Translations under genes and position numbers: made by a program
The notes under the pieces: model-generated
Databases searched by the model: none
Told to the model about the DNA's origin: nothing
What the model saw: the letters and a program-made list of their open reading frames with translations, nothing else
NCBI RefSeq assembly: GCF_002102255.1
Contig: NZ_LQPH01000086.1
Location: 1-64,000 of the forward strand
Length of the DNA stretch: 64,000 nucleotides
Direction of reading: 5' to 3'
From: Mycobacterium nebraskense
GTDB taxonomy: Bacteria; Actinomycetota; Actinomycetes; Mycobacteriales; Mycobacteriaceae
Shown: positions 1-8,396 of the stretch, one piece after another
Numbering within the stretch: position 1 is the first letter of the stretch
How the letters are laid out: every line of letters begins with the position of its first letter

Positions 1-370
1 ATTTGCAATGTCTCCTGTCCGGTGGTCAGCCACCACCATCCAGGCCGAACCCCTTACACAGTCAATAAGACACGCCCGCCCCACCGCGGATGCCCGAAGG
101 CGATCTCGCGCAATCGGGCGCGCAGCCGCGCTTCGTCGCCATCGGGTCGGCGCGGCCCATACTGCTGCACCGAACAGTGTTGGCCGACCCCCCGGCAGGC
201 ACGCCGGTGCGAGACCCCGAACCGCTCAACAAGCACAACCACCGCTCGCCGCCGACGGTCGGGGCTCACAAGTTTCCCCGGCTGATCTCCTTGAGCATGC
301 CGATATCGAGGGCCTGCTCGGTGACAAACTTCTTAAGCCTCTGATTCTCCCGCTCAAGCTCCTTGATGAC
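1..370 (-). mobile_element. IS3-family insertion sequence remnant
   Basis: The minus strand encodes the tail of an IS3-family OrfA (from about 370 down to 266) followed, in a shifted frame, by the start of OrfB (269-54), the normal OrfA/OrfB arrangement of this family. The OrfA tail has the helical leucine/glutamate-rich stretch ending in MLKEISRGNL. The right edge falls inside a CoA-transferase gene at about 370, with no recognisable terminal inverted repeat there. The left part leaves the window or is already decayed: the OrfB frame stops at 54 and bases 1-53 show no transposase similarity. A GGTGGTGGCTGACCACC inverted repeat in this stretch (minus strand) could belong to an IS end but was not assigned. 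Confidence 0.7.
54..269 (-). pseudogene. IS3 OrfB transposase, N-terminal fragment
   Basis: A 71-residue fragment matches my recollection of the start of IS3-family OrfB: SPDRRRRAVVVLVERFGVSH, then RACRGVGQH, a QQYGPRRPDGDEARLRARL stretch and HPRWG. OrfB proteins of this family are about 270 residues, and the DDE catalytic domain lies beyond this part. After HPRWGG the frame changes character and stops, which suggests a frameshift or truncation. It cannot encode an active transposase as it stands. Confidence 0.7.
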
Positions 371-487
371 AGGATGCTCGATCTTCACCACATCGGCGCC
401 CCAGTCGGCGAGCACCGCGCCTGCCGAGGGAACAAAGGCGAACTGGGCGACCTCCAGCACGCGAACTCCGGTGAGCGGTTTACGCAT
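266..487 (-). pseudogene. CaiB/BaiF CoA-transferase N-terminus fused in frame to IS3 OrfA tail
   Basis: This 73-codon reading frame begins with a good ribosome-binding site (AAGGACCT upstream of ATG at 487). About 39 residues then match the start of class III CoA-transferases (LTGVRVLEVAQFAFVPSAGA, then ADWGADVVKIEHP), nearly identical in style to the intact gene at 24158. Immediately after KIEHP the sequence switches to an IS3 OrfA C-terminus (KELERENQRLKKFVTEQALD). Class III CoA-transferases are about 400 residues, so the catalytic Asp and the rest of the fold are missing. It lies 37 nt downstream of the GntR gene, so the intact ancestor was probably co-transcribed with that regulator. A short chimeric peptide could still be made but should have no transferase activity. 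Confidence 0.75.
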
Positions 488-524
488 CAGAGGTCCTTCA
501 AGTGAGGGTGGGCACCGGGCCCAC

Positions 525-1307
525 TCAATGCATGATGTCTCGGACCTTCGTCTTCTCGTGGCCCTTGAGTAGCTCGGCGCTGGCGTTCTCCATGTGTCGC
601 CGCCAATGCGCCTCGGCCTCAGCGCCATCCCGGGCGGCCACCAAGTCGGCGAGTCGGGTGTAGGACCGCATCAGCTTGGTGTACTGAACCTTGGGCACGA
701 CGTTCTGAACGCTGAGAAATGCTGCGGTCATGTGCCTTTCGAAGATTTCGTGCAGCATGCCGACGATCACGGTCAGTGTCGCGTTGCCCGACAGTTCGAC
801 TAGCCGGCGGTGCAATGCGGTGGACGCCACGCCCAGCTTGCCCGTCTCCCACGCAGCCGGGATCTCCTCGATGAGTTCGCGTAACTCGCGGTGGGCCGCA
901 GCGGTGCCATCCTCTGCGAGCAGCCGGGCCGCATACGGTTCAATCCCCATCCGTGCCGTCATCACGTCCGCGAGCGTCGTTCCCGCCATCTCGAGCAGGA
1001 AGCCCGCCGGCCGCGCAACGATCTCGGGGCCCGGCACGCGAACCCGGGCGCCGGTGCGTGAGCCGCGCCGCACCTCCACGAGACGGTCGGACTCCAGGAC
1101 TCGCACCGCTTCTCGCAGTGACGGCCGGCTGACCTGAAAGTGATCCATGAGTTCGGCTTCGTAGGGGAGGAAGTCGCCGTCTTTGAGCTGTCCCTCGACG
1201 ATCATCCGCCGCAACGTGTCCGCCACGATCTCGGCCGTCTTCGGCGACCGCACCGCACCGTTATTCTGTGACGTGGTCATCGGCGCGAGCGGTTCCCGCT
1301 TGGGCAT
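525..1307 (-). CDS. GntR/FadR-family transcriptional regulator
   Basis: This is a 260-residue DNA-binding repressor or activator of the FadR (FCD) subfamily, which usually senses acyl-CoAs or organic acids. Residues about 20-85 form the winged helix (VSRPSLREAVRVLESDRLVE is the recognition segment). The C-terminal helical FCD domain contains the conserved metal/ligand histidines in ALHRRLVELSGN and EAHWRRHMEN. I chose ATG 1307 over an upstream in-frame codon because AGGAGG sits just before it. It is followed at 37 nt by the broken CoA-transferase and preceded by the LLM oxidoreductase on the same strand. A perfect 11-bp palindrome (1333-1343) lies just upstream, consistent with autoregulation. 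The ligand is unknown. Confidence 0.88.
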   Translation of the reverse strand: MPKREPLAPMTTSQNNGAVRSPKTAEIVADTLRRMIVEGQLKDGDFLPYEAELMDHFQVSRPSLREAVRVLESDRLVEVRRGSRTGARVRVPGPEIVARPAGFLLEMAGTTLADVMTARMGIEPYAARLLAEDGTAAAHRELRELIEEIPAAWETGKLGVASTALHRRLVELSGNATLTVIVGMLHEIFERHMTAAFLSVQNVVPKVQYTKLMRSYTRLADLVAARDGAEAEAHWRRHMENASAELLKGHEKTKVRDIMH

Positions 1308-1332
1308 CGCGACCTCCTGAACTCGACATGTA

Positions 1333-1343
1333 GTACTCAGTAC
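1333..1343. promoter_or_regulatory. Palindrome upstream of GntR gene
   Basis: GTACTCAGTAC is a perfect inverted repeat (GTACT/AGTAC around a central C), 25 nt upstream of the GntR start at 1307. FadR-type GntR proteins bind short palindromes near their own promoters, so this is a candidate operator. The assignment is inference from position and symmetry. Confidence 0.4.
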
Positions 1344-1382
1344 ACCATGTAAGGCGCCTATCCGGCGCATCCGTGGCTGGCG

Positions 1383-2378
1383 TCAATGTAGTTGCGAAAG
1401 AACGCGCGTCGCGGCCGCACCATAGCCGGAGCGTCGTCGGCGTCCGACCAGGAAGCTTGGCGGTGAGGCAAATGCCGTGTCGGGCAGTCGTTTGCGAGTC
1501 GCCAGCATTTCGCGTGCCTGTGTGTCGTCGCCACAGATCGCGATCGACCACAGCATATCGTCGGGGACGTGGTCGGCGATCGTTTCCGGATGGCCGCTGC
1601 GGAAGGCCGATCGGATCCGGGCGACCTCGTCTGTCCAGCCGTGCAGTTCGACGAGTGAGTCGTAGGTCTTCACGGTGAGGTAGAAGGCGATCTGCAGCCG
1701 CGCGTCCCTGATGGCCCGGGCCGGGTCGTCGTTGTCGATCGCGGTGATCAGCCACCCCCAACGTCGTAGCTCGGCCGCGTCACGCCCACTTGATCCGGCG
1801 CCGCGGGCCAGTTCGTGCTCGACGAGTTCGGTCCACCAGCGATCGGTGAACAGGCCGTGCCCCAGCACGCCGTCGGCGGTGCGACCTACCGTCTGCAACA
1901 TGATCTTGTTGAAGGCGCCGATCAAGATGGGCACGTCCAACCGGCCGAGCACGGGTGCCCGGATGTCGGCGTCGATCGTGTAGAACCGGCCCTCGTATCG
2001 AACGCGTTCGCCGTTCTCGACGTTCAGGAACGCCCTGATTACCTCGATCAGTTCGGCCATCCTGGGTGCGGGGTGGGTGGCGTCGACACCGAACCAATCT
2101 TTGTTCATTCGCGAGGTGCCCGACCCAAGTCCCAAGAAGATTCTGCCCGGCGCGAGTGTCCAGAGATGCCGCACGGCCGCGGCATGCACGAAGGGGGACC
2201 GGGCGAATGCATATGCGATCCCCGGTCCGATGTAGGCCCGCGAAGTGCCGAGGGCCATCTCGGTCGCTGTGATGTACGCGTTGAGGTCGGCGAACTCACC
2301 GGCACAAAACGCCTGCGCGCCGGCGGTCTCCGCCTGTGTTGCCAGCGCAGGCCCCGGCCACGGCAGACCCCAGTCCAT
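1383..2378 (-). CDS. LLM-class (luciferase-like) flavin/F420-dependent oxidoreductase
   Basis: This 331-residue protein has the bacterial-luciferase-like TIM-barrel pattern: an N-terminal MDWGLPWPGP strand, ARSPFVHAAAVRHLWTLAPG, the GLGSGT loop and the AFNKIMLQTVGRTADGVLGH segment near the cofactor pocket. In mycobacteria most members use coenzyme F420 or FMN to reduce or oxygenate lipophilic substrates, and several accompany sterol or lipid catabolic genes. ATG 2378 has GAGGACGC upstream. It is the first gene of a minus-strand group with the GntR regulator (75 nt downstream) and is divergent from the Rieske oxygenase. Cofactor and substrate cannot be decided from sequence. Confidence 0.8.
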   Translation of the reverse strand: MDWGLPWPGPALATQAETAGAQAFCAGEFADLNAYITATEMALGTSRAYIGPGIAYAFARSPFVHAAAVRHLWTLAPGRIFLGLGSGTSRMNKDWFGVDATHPAPRMAELIEVIRAFLNVENGERVRYEGRFYTIDADIRAPVLGRLDVPILIGAFNKIMLQTVGRTADGVLGHGLFTDRWWTELVEHELARGAGSSGRDAAELRRWGWLITAIDNDDPARAIRDARLQIAFYLTVKTYDSLVELHGWTDEVARIRSAFRSGHPETIADHVPDDMLWSIAICGDDTQAREMLATRKRLPDTAFASPPSFLVGRRRRSGYGAAATRVLSQLH

Positions 2379-2482
2379 GCGTCCTCACATCCATCCATAG
2401 CACATCATTAACCTAGTAAGACAAGTGATTGTACGTCCTGATTGGTCGCCGCGGGGAAATTCGCCGGCCGGCACGCTCGTTT

Positions 2483-2496
2483 AGACAAAAGTGTCA
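2483..2496. promoter_or_regulatory. TGACAC-NN-GTGTCA-like operator, Rieske/TetR promoter
   Basis: AGACAA-AA-GTGTCA is an imperfect version of the palindrome found perfectly at 39891-39904. It lies 61 nt upstream of the Rieske gene start, in the divergent promoter region shared with the LLM gene. The TetR encoded by the second gene of the Rieske operon is a paralogue of the TetR beside the perfect site. Another AT-rich motif, ACCTAGTAA, occurs nearby (around 2411). Confidence 0.4.
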
Positions 2497-2557
2497 AAAA
2501 TGAGTAGCCTCGAAACACAGCTGTTTAGGTGTTCCGCGTGGAAAGGGCGTTCGGATA

Positions 2558-3571
2558 ATGCAAACCCTGCCGAGCATGCTGCCCACCGGGTGGTTTCAGG
2601 TGGCCTGGAGCGCCGACATCGCCGTCGCCGAGGTCGTCCCACTGCACTACTTCGGCCGAGACATGGTCGCCTTCCGGCAGCTGGACGGGGTGGTGAAGGT
2701 GCTTGACGCGCACTGCCAACATCTTGGCGCGAGCCTGGCCTACGGCGGCTGCGTAGTCGAAGAAGGCATCCAGTGCCCTTTTCACGGCTGGGTGTGGAAC
2801 GGCGCCGGACGCAATGTCCACATCCCGTACCAGGATCGGCCCAACAAGGCCCGACGAGTACGTTCCTATCCGGTCGCGGAGCTCAACGACTCGATCTTGA
2901 TCTGGCATGACAGCGCAGGCCGGGAGCCGCTATGGGATGCGCCGGACGCTTTCGCGGTGCTCGGAGATCATGTCCGCTCGCGGCGGTTCCACCCCTTTGG
3001 CGCCGATTGCCGGACGCGGCATGAGCGGGTAAAGGTGCATCCCCAGGTGATCGCCGAGAACGCCGTCGATCCCCACCACTTCCAATTCGTCCATCGCACC
3101 CCGATCAGTCCCGTGGTACTGCGTGAAAGCACCGATAGCTCGACCTGGTCGGCCAAGGTCGGCTTTGGCCGGAGGTGGAGCGACGGCCTGGACCGGACCG
3201 GCGACACGATGAACACGATCGAAATCTATTGGTCAGGAATCGGGCTCAGCTACAACGGCGAACACGTCCGCGACGGAATCCGAGTCATCTCCATCTGCGC
3301 CACACCGGTGGACGACACCAGATCCGACATCTTCGCCGGCTACTGGATCAGCGAGGAAACGTCAGAAGGCCCGGGTGATTTCGAGGCGCGTCTGGCCGCA
3401 GCGAAACTCGCCCTGCCCGACGACATCCGGATCTGGGAGCACCAGAAGTACCTCGAACCTCCGGGTCTGGCGACCTCGGAGGCGGCAGGCTTTCGCGCGC
3501 TGCGTCGGTGGGCGAGCGGGTTTTATCCCGAACCGGAGGCCGCCGCCGAGCCGGTCACGCATGGTGTCTGA
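2558..3571 (+). CDS. Rieske non-heme iron oxygenase, KshA-like
   Basis: This is the oxygenase component of a Rieske-type hydroxylase of 337 residues. The Rieske [2Fe-2S] ligands are C53-x-H55 and C73-x2-H76 (CQH...CPFH). The mononuclear iron motif is ENAVDPHHFQFVH, giving N168-x2-D171, H174 and H179, with a likely third Asp near DDIRIWEHQK. The layout resembles 3-ketosteroid 9-alpha-hydroxylase KshA, which oxidises ring systems using electrons from a separate reductase. No reductase gene is present here, so a partner must be encoded elsewhere. The stop overlaps the start of the TetR gene, indicating one operon. The substrate is unknown; a steroid- or terpenoid-like ring is plausible but not shown. 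Confidence 0.88.
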   Translation: MQTLPSMLPTGWFQVAWSADIAVAEVVPLHYFGRDMVAFRQLDGVVKVLDAHCQHLGASLAYGGCVVEEGIQCPFHGWVWNGAGRNVHIPYQDRPNKARRVRSYPVAELNDSILIWHDSAGREPLWDAPDAFAVLGDHVRSRRFHPFGADCRTRHERVKVHPQVIAENAVDPHHFQFVHRTPISPVVLRESTDSSTWSAKVGFGRRWSDGLDRTGDTMNTIEIYWSGIGLSYNGEHVRDGIRVISICATPVDDTRSDIFAGYWISEETSEGPGDFEARLAAAKLALPDDIRIWEHQKYLEPPGLATSEAAGFRALRRWASGFYPEPEAAAEPVTHGV

Positions 3572-4172
3572 GGGCTCGCCCCCGCGGGTAACACGCAAGT
3601 CCGACCGCACCCGAGAGTCAATCCTGGACGCTGCGCGGACCGCGTTTGCGCGCAAGGGTTTCTCGGGCGTCACCATCAAGGACATCACTGATCTCGCGCC
3701 GGTCACCCGGGCGAACTTCTACTATTACTTCTCCGACAAGACCGAGCTTTTCATCGAGCTCGGCACCGACACCTACCGCGAAGCGCTGGCGGTTGTCGAG
3801 GGTTTCATGGAGCAGGGGAGCCCGCCCAGCCGGGAGGATGTCGAGGCCTGGGTTGCCGGCTACTTCGACTACCTCGACCGCAACGGTGCGTTCGTCATCC
3901 GCTCCACGGAGGACATGCCTCCCGATCGCAAATTCCGCGCCGCGGTCGCCCGCTCGCACCGTCGAACCGCCGCCGCGCTCGGTGAGGGCATCGCAAAGAT
4001 GGCGCCGACACCGCCCGACCTTGACCCCGTGGCTACCGGGCTGGTGATTATGGCGATGCTCGAACGCTCATGGCTGATGGTTCGCCACAACGAGGTCCCG
4101 TCGACGACGCGCCAAGCGGTGCTCATGGCGGCCACCGAGATGCTGTGGCGAACGGTCAACGGTCAGACCTGA
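3561..4172 (+). CDS. TetR-family regulator
   Basis: This is a 203-residue TetR repressor. The helix-turn-helix lies at about residues 15-60, with VTIKDITDLAPVTRANFYYY as the DNA-reading helix region. ATG 3561 overlaps the Rieske stop by 11 nt, so translation is likely coupled. A longer in-frame extension to 3375 was rejected because it overlaps the Rieske coding sequence. The protein is clearly paralogous to the TetR at 39985: both share YREALAV, a GYFDY/HYFDY segment and NGAFVIRS/HGAFVLAS. It probably controls its own oxygenase operon through the 2483 site, with a ligand derived from the oxygenase substrate. The 3' end overlaps the convergent isochorismatase-like gene by 17 nt. Confidence 0.88.
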   Translation: MVSEGSPPRVTRKSDRTRESILDAARTAFARKGFSGVTIKDITDLAPVTRANFYYYFSDKTELFIELGTDTYREALAVVEGFMEQGSPPSREDVEAWVAGYFDYLDRNGAFVIRSTEDMPPDRKFRAAVARSHRRTAAALGEGIAKMAPTPPDLDPVATGLVIMAMLERSWLMVRHNEVPSTTRQAVLMAATEMLWRTVNGQT

Positions 4173-4773
4173 CCGATGTCCATTCGTCGATGAGCTTATC
4201 GATCGTGGTCAGCCGACCCAGCACGGCAATAGTGTTGTCCAGCACCTGTTCTGCATAGTCCTTGGGGGTGCCGCCGACGGCGTCGCGCGGGACGACGAGT
4301 TCGAAACCGGCCTGCGTAACATGCCCGGCAGTGTGGGTGATCGCCAGGTTCAGCGAAACGCCGGCAAGGACGATGGTGCTCACACCGAAGCCTTTGAGCA
4401 CGGGCAGTAGTTCGGAATCGAGCGTTGGGAAAAGGCCGTGGTGGCGCGGTAACACCAGATCGGTGGGTGCCAGTAGCTCGGGAAGCACTGTAGTGGAGGC
4501 GGTTCCGGGGGCCCAGTGAGCGGTTGCGGGGCCCAGGGCCCGCCAGATGCGCGCCGTCCCGGTCGGCCGGCCGCCGAGGTTGCCCTCGTAGGTCGCGTGC
4601 ACAACCCGTGCGCCGAACTGGCGGGCGGAATCGAGAAGTCGGCGCACACTGGAGACGAGTTCAGAGCTGTCGGCGGCCAAAGCGGGCAAGACGGACTCGG
4701 GGCCCAGCACACCGTTCTGGCATTCCACACAGACAACGGCCGTGGTCTCGGGGTCCCATGGTGTTGGAGGCAT
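4156..4773 (-). CDS. Isochorismatase-family (cysteine hydrolase-like) protein, catalytic Cys absent
   Basis: This 205-residue protein has the isochorismatase-like Rossmann fold: VVCVECQNGVLG at the N-terminus, a central FPTLDSELLPVLKGFGVSTI strand region and the GVSLNLAITHTAG turn. Family hydrolases use Asp-Lys-Cys, with the Cys in a GV-x-TN-x-C motif. Here the equivalent position is Ala (LNLAI) and the N-terminal Asp appears to be Glu. Non-cysteine members exist (isochorismatases of the EntB/PhzD type), so it may be a non-hydrolytic or altered enzyme. It is divergent from the ligase at 4883 and convergent with the TetR gene. Confidence 0.75.
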   Translation of the reverse strand: MPPTPWDPETTAVVCVECQNGVLGPESVLPALAADSSELVSSVRRLLDSARQFGARVVHATYEGNLGGRPTGTARIWRALGPATAHWAPGTASTTVLPELLAPTDLVLPRHHGLFPTLDSELLPVLKGFGVSTIVLAGVSLNLAITHTAGHVTQAGFELVVPRDAVGGTPKDYAEQVLDNTIAVLGRLTTIDKLIDEWTSVRSDR

Positions 4774-4796
4774 GCCTGCACCCTAGTCCATTTTTT

Positions 4797-4810
4797 TGAC
4801 ACCTGTGACG
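4797..4810. promoter_or_regulatory. TGACAC-NN-GTGTCA-like operator, 4773/4883 divergent promoter
   Basis: TGACAC-CT-GTGACG lies between the divergent isochorismatase-like gene (start 4773) and ligase gene (start 4883). The left half is identical to the perfect palindrome at 39891 and the right half keeps GTG-A-C. The position, 24 nt from the minus-strand start and about 72 nt from the plus-strand start, would allow control of both genes. Confidence 0.4.
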
Positions 4811-4882
4811 AAAAATTCGGTAGATCCCTTACAAAATAGGGAGTTTCGCCTTCTTCACCTCGGAAGACTCTAAAGTGAAATC

Positions 4883-6409
4883 GTGGAGATCCGCGATCAC
4901 ATCTCATCCGGTAAACCTGCCCTGGTCCTCGCTCGGACTGGCACGGTGATCGACTTTGCCGAGCTGGAGAAGCGTGCCAATCGTCTGGCTCACTTCTGGT
5001 ATGCCGCCGGACTTCGCGAGGGCGACACGGTTGCGGCATTGCTCGAGAACAATGAACACGTCCATGCCGTGATGTGGGCGGCGCGCCGAAGCGGTCTGTA
5101 CTACGCGTTGATCAACACTCACCTGACGGCCGCCGAGGCCGCCTACATCGTCGACAACAGTTCAGCAAAGGCGCTGATCGGGTCACGCGCGACTCGCGAC
5201 GTCTGCGAAGGCCTTGCCGAGCATTCCCCCGGCGGGTTACCTGAGCTGCTGCTGATCGCCGACGACGATCTGGACGGATGGTACCGCTACCCGGAATGTG
5301 TTGCCGACCAACCCGAGACGCCGATCCCCGGCGAAAGCGAAGGCGATCTGCTGCAGTACTCGTCGGGAACCACTGGCAGACCCAAGGGGATCCGCCGTGA
5401 GCTTCCGCATCTACCACCAAGCGAAGCACCCAACATCCTGATGCCGTTGATGAATGCCGTCGGAATCACCAGCGAGTCGGTGTATCTGAGCCCGGCGCCG
5501 CTGTATCACACCGCGCCGTCGTTCTGGTCGATGGTGGTGCAGTCGCTGGGCGGCACCACCGTCGTGATGGAGAAGTTCGACCCGGAACACGCGCTCGAGT
5601 GCATCCAGCGCTACGCCATCACTCATGGCCAATTCGTCCCGGCGATGTTCGTGCGGATGCTCAGACTGCCCGAAGCGGTGCGCATGTCCTACGACGTTTC
5701 CAGCCTGCAGCGGGTGGTGCATGCGGCCGCGCCATGCCCGGTGGACATCAAGAAACAGATGATCGCGTGGTGGGGGCCGATCATCGACGAGTACTACGCC
5801 GCTTCGGAGGCGGTGGGAGCCTCGTTCATCCGCGCCGAGGACTGGCTTATCCACCCCGGCTCGGTCGGCCGACCCTTGGTTGGGGTCCCACACATCCTCG
5901 ACGAGAGCGGCCATGAGCTACCGCCCGGTGTGCCCGGCGAGATCTATTACGAGGGAGGGCATTCGTTCCAGTACCTCAAAGACGATGCGAAGACGGCGGC
6001 GGCCCACGACGCGCACGGCTGGGTGACCGTCGGTGACATCGGCTATCTCGACGTGGATGGCTACCTCTATCTCACTGATCGCCGTCATCACATGATCATT
6101 TCGGGTGGGGTGAACATCTACCCGCAAGAAGCCGAAGACCTGCTGATCACCCATCCCAAGGTGCTCGATGCCGCAGTCTTCGGTATTCCGGATGACGAGA
6201 TGGGTCAGGCTGTCAAAGGCGTGGTGCAGACGGTCGATCCGGCTGATGCCAACGACGGCTTCGCGGCGGAGTTATTGGAGTGGCTGCGAAACCGGTTGGC
6301 GCACTATAAGTGTCCGCGGTCTCTCTCGTTCGAGGCGCAGCTGCCCCGGACCGATGCCGGTAAGTTGTACAAGCAGCAGCTCGTCGGCAAGTATTCGGCG
6401 AAGGGATAG
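4883..6409 (+). CDS. AMP-forming acyl-CoA ligase (FadD-type)
   Basis: This 508-residue enzyme of the ANL superfamily activates a carboxylic acid to its acyl-CoA through an acyl-adenylate. The P-loop is YSSGTTGRPKG, the adenine motif is YYAASEAVGA, the hinge region is GDIGYLDVDGYLYLTDR, and the catalytic lysine is in DAGKLYKQQL near the C-terminus. GTG 4883 is the likely start; the upstream Shine-Dalgarno is weak. It stands alone on this strand, 4 nt from the convergent P450 stop. It resembles FadD13-like ligases more than very-long-chain FAAL proteins because no FAAL insertion is seen. Substrate unknown. Confidence 0.88.
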   Translation: MEIRDHISSGKPALVLARTGTVIDFAELEKRANRLAHFWYAAGLREGDTVAALLENNEHVHAVMWAARRSGLYYALINTHLTAAEAAYIVDNSSAKALIGSRATRDVCEGLAEHSPGGLPELLLIADDDLDGWYRYPECVADQPETPIPGESEGDLLQYSSGTTGRPKGIRRELPHLPPSEAPNILMPLMNAVGITSESVYLSPAPLYHTAPSFWSMVVQSLGGTTVVMEKFDPEHALECIQRYAITHGQFVPAMFVRMLRLPEAVRMSYDVSSLQRVVHAAAPCPVDIKKQMIAWWGPIIDEYYAASEAVGASFIRAEDWLIHPGSVGRPLVGVPHILDESGHELPPGVPGEIYYEGGHSFQYLKDDAKTAAAHDAHGWVTVGDIGYLDVDGYLYLTDRRHHMIISGGVNIYPQEAEDLLITHPKVLDAAVFGIPDDEMGQAVKGVVQTVDPADANDGFAAELLEWLRNRLAHYKCPRSLSFEAQLPRTDAGKLYKQQLVGKYSAKG

Positions 6410-6413
6410 GTGA

Positions 6414-7586
<1,173 letters not shown>

Positions 7587-8384
7587 TTAGAATGCCGACC
7601 GGTGCAAGCCACCGTCGACTTCGATCCAACTACCGGTGAGGTAGCCGGCAGGTTCTGAGCAAAGATAGGCGATGAGCGAGGCAATCTCGCTCGGTTTGCC
7701 CATTCGCGCTGCCGGCACCCGAGCTTCGCGCAGCATGAACTCGCGTCGCTCCTGATCGGTGCTCGCGCCGAGGTGCTGCTCCAGGTAGGCCAGTGCGTTG
7801 TCAGTCTCGATCCAGCCGGGCGCGACGGTGTTGACCGTGATGCCGTACTGGGCGTACTCGTCGGAGACCGTCTTGAGCAGGCCGATCGTCGAGGGGCGAC
7901 TGGTGTTGGCCACTGCGTGGTGGATGTTGCCCGCCGGCTCCTTGGCGGTGGCGGAGCCGATGTGCACGAATCGGCCCCAGCCGGCGTCCTGCATGGCAGG
8001 CAGGACCGCGTGCAGCAGGAGGATCTGGCTCATCGTGTGCAGTTCGAAGGACTCGCGGTAGACGTTCACATCGGTGATATCGGCGAAATCGCCGGGCCGC
8101 TGGTACTTGGCCTGCCCGACAACGATCAGCGGCGCCCCGTGCCGGGCCGCAATCTCGCGGACGGCGTCGGTGAGCTGCCCGTCGTCGGCCACGTCGGCAG
8201 TGACACCGATGGCAGTGCCCCCTTCAGTGCGGATCGCCTCGACCGCGGCGTCGACATCGGTCTTAGTCCGCGCCAGTATCGCAACCCGCGCACCTTCTGC
8301 GGCAAGCAGTTTGGCGACCTCGAAGCCGATTCCCTTGCTGCCGCCGACGACCAGCGCCGATCGGCCGTCGATTCCGTAATGCAT
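7587..8384 (-). CDS. Short-chain dehydrogenase/reductase fold, atypical active site
   Basis: This 265-residue Rossmann-fold protein has a normal cofactor motif GGSKGIG (residues 14-20), an acidic VTADVAD turn and the C-terminal GSWIEVDGG strand. The usual YxxxK catalytic pair is not present. The aligned segment VANTSRPSTIGLLK has Ala where Tyr is expected and Arg where Lys is expected, although the Ser region (IGSATA) is kept. A subset of SDRs with an N..R variant exists, so it may bind nucleotide without classic dehydrogenase chemistry or use another base. It lies 12 nt after the mycofactocin SDR and 15 nt before the P450. Confidence 0.8.
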   Translation of the reverse strand: MHYGIDGRSALVVGGSKGIGFEVAKLLAAEGARVAILARTKTDVDAAVEAIRTEGGTAIGVTADVADDGQLTDAVREIAARHGAPLIVVGQAKYQRPGDFADITDVNVYRESFELHTMSQILLLHAVLPAMQDAGWGRFVHIGSATAKEPAGNIHHAVANTSRPSTIGLLKTVSDEYAQYGITVNTVAPGWIETDNALAYLEQHLGASTDQERREFMLREARVPAARMGKPSEIASLIAYLCSEPAGYLTGSWIEVDGGLHRSAF

Positions 8385-8396
8385 CCGGCGCGCCGA

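Noticed and set aside
1-60. Possible IS terminal inverted repeat around GGTGGTGGCTGACCACC
   Set aside because: The repeat is real but cannot be matched to a second end inside the window, so it was not called as an IS end.
8-505. A 165-codon plus-strand frame across the left edge
   Set aside because: It runs antisense to IS3 OrfA/OrfB and CoA-transferase fragments that are recognisable on the minus strand.
3375-3560. N-terminal extension of the TetR at 3561
   Set aside because: It overlaps the Rieske coding sequence, and the HTH begins at the expected distance from ATG 3561.
2558-3571. Assignment of the Rieske protein as KshA itself
   Set aside because: The metal-binding motifs fit the KshA-like class, but the neighbours are not those of the steroid-ring cluster and a substrate cannot be inferred.
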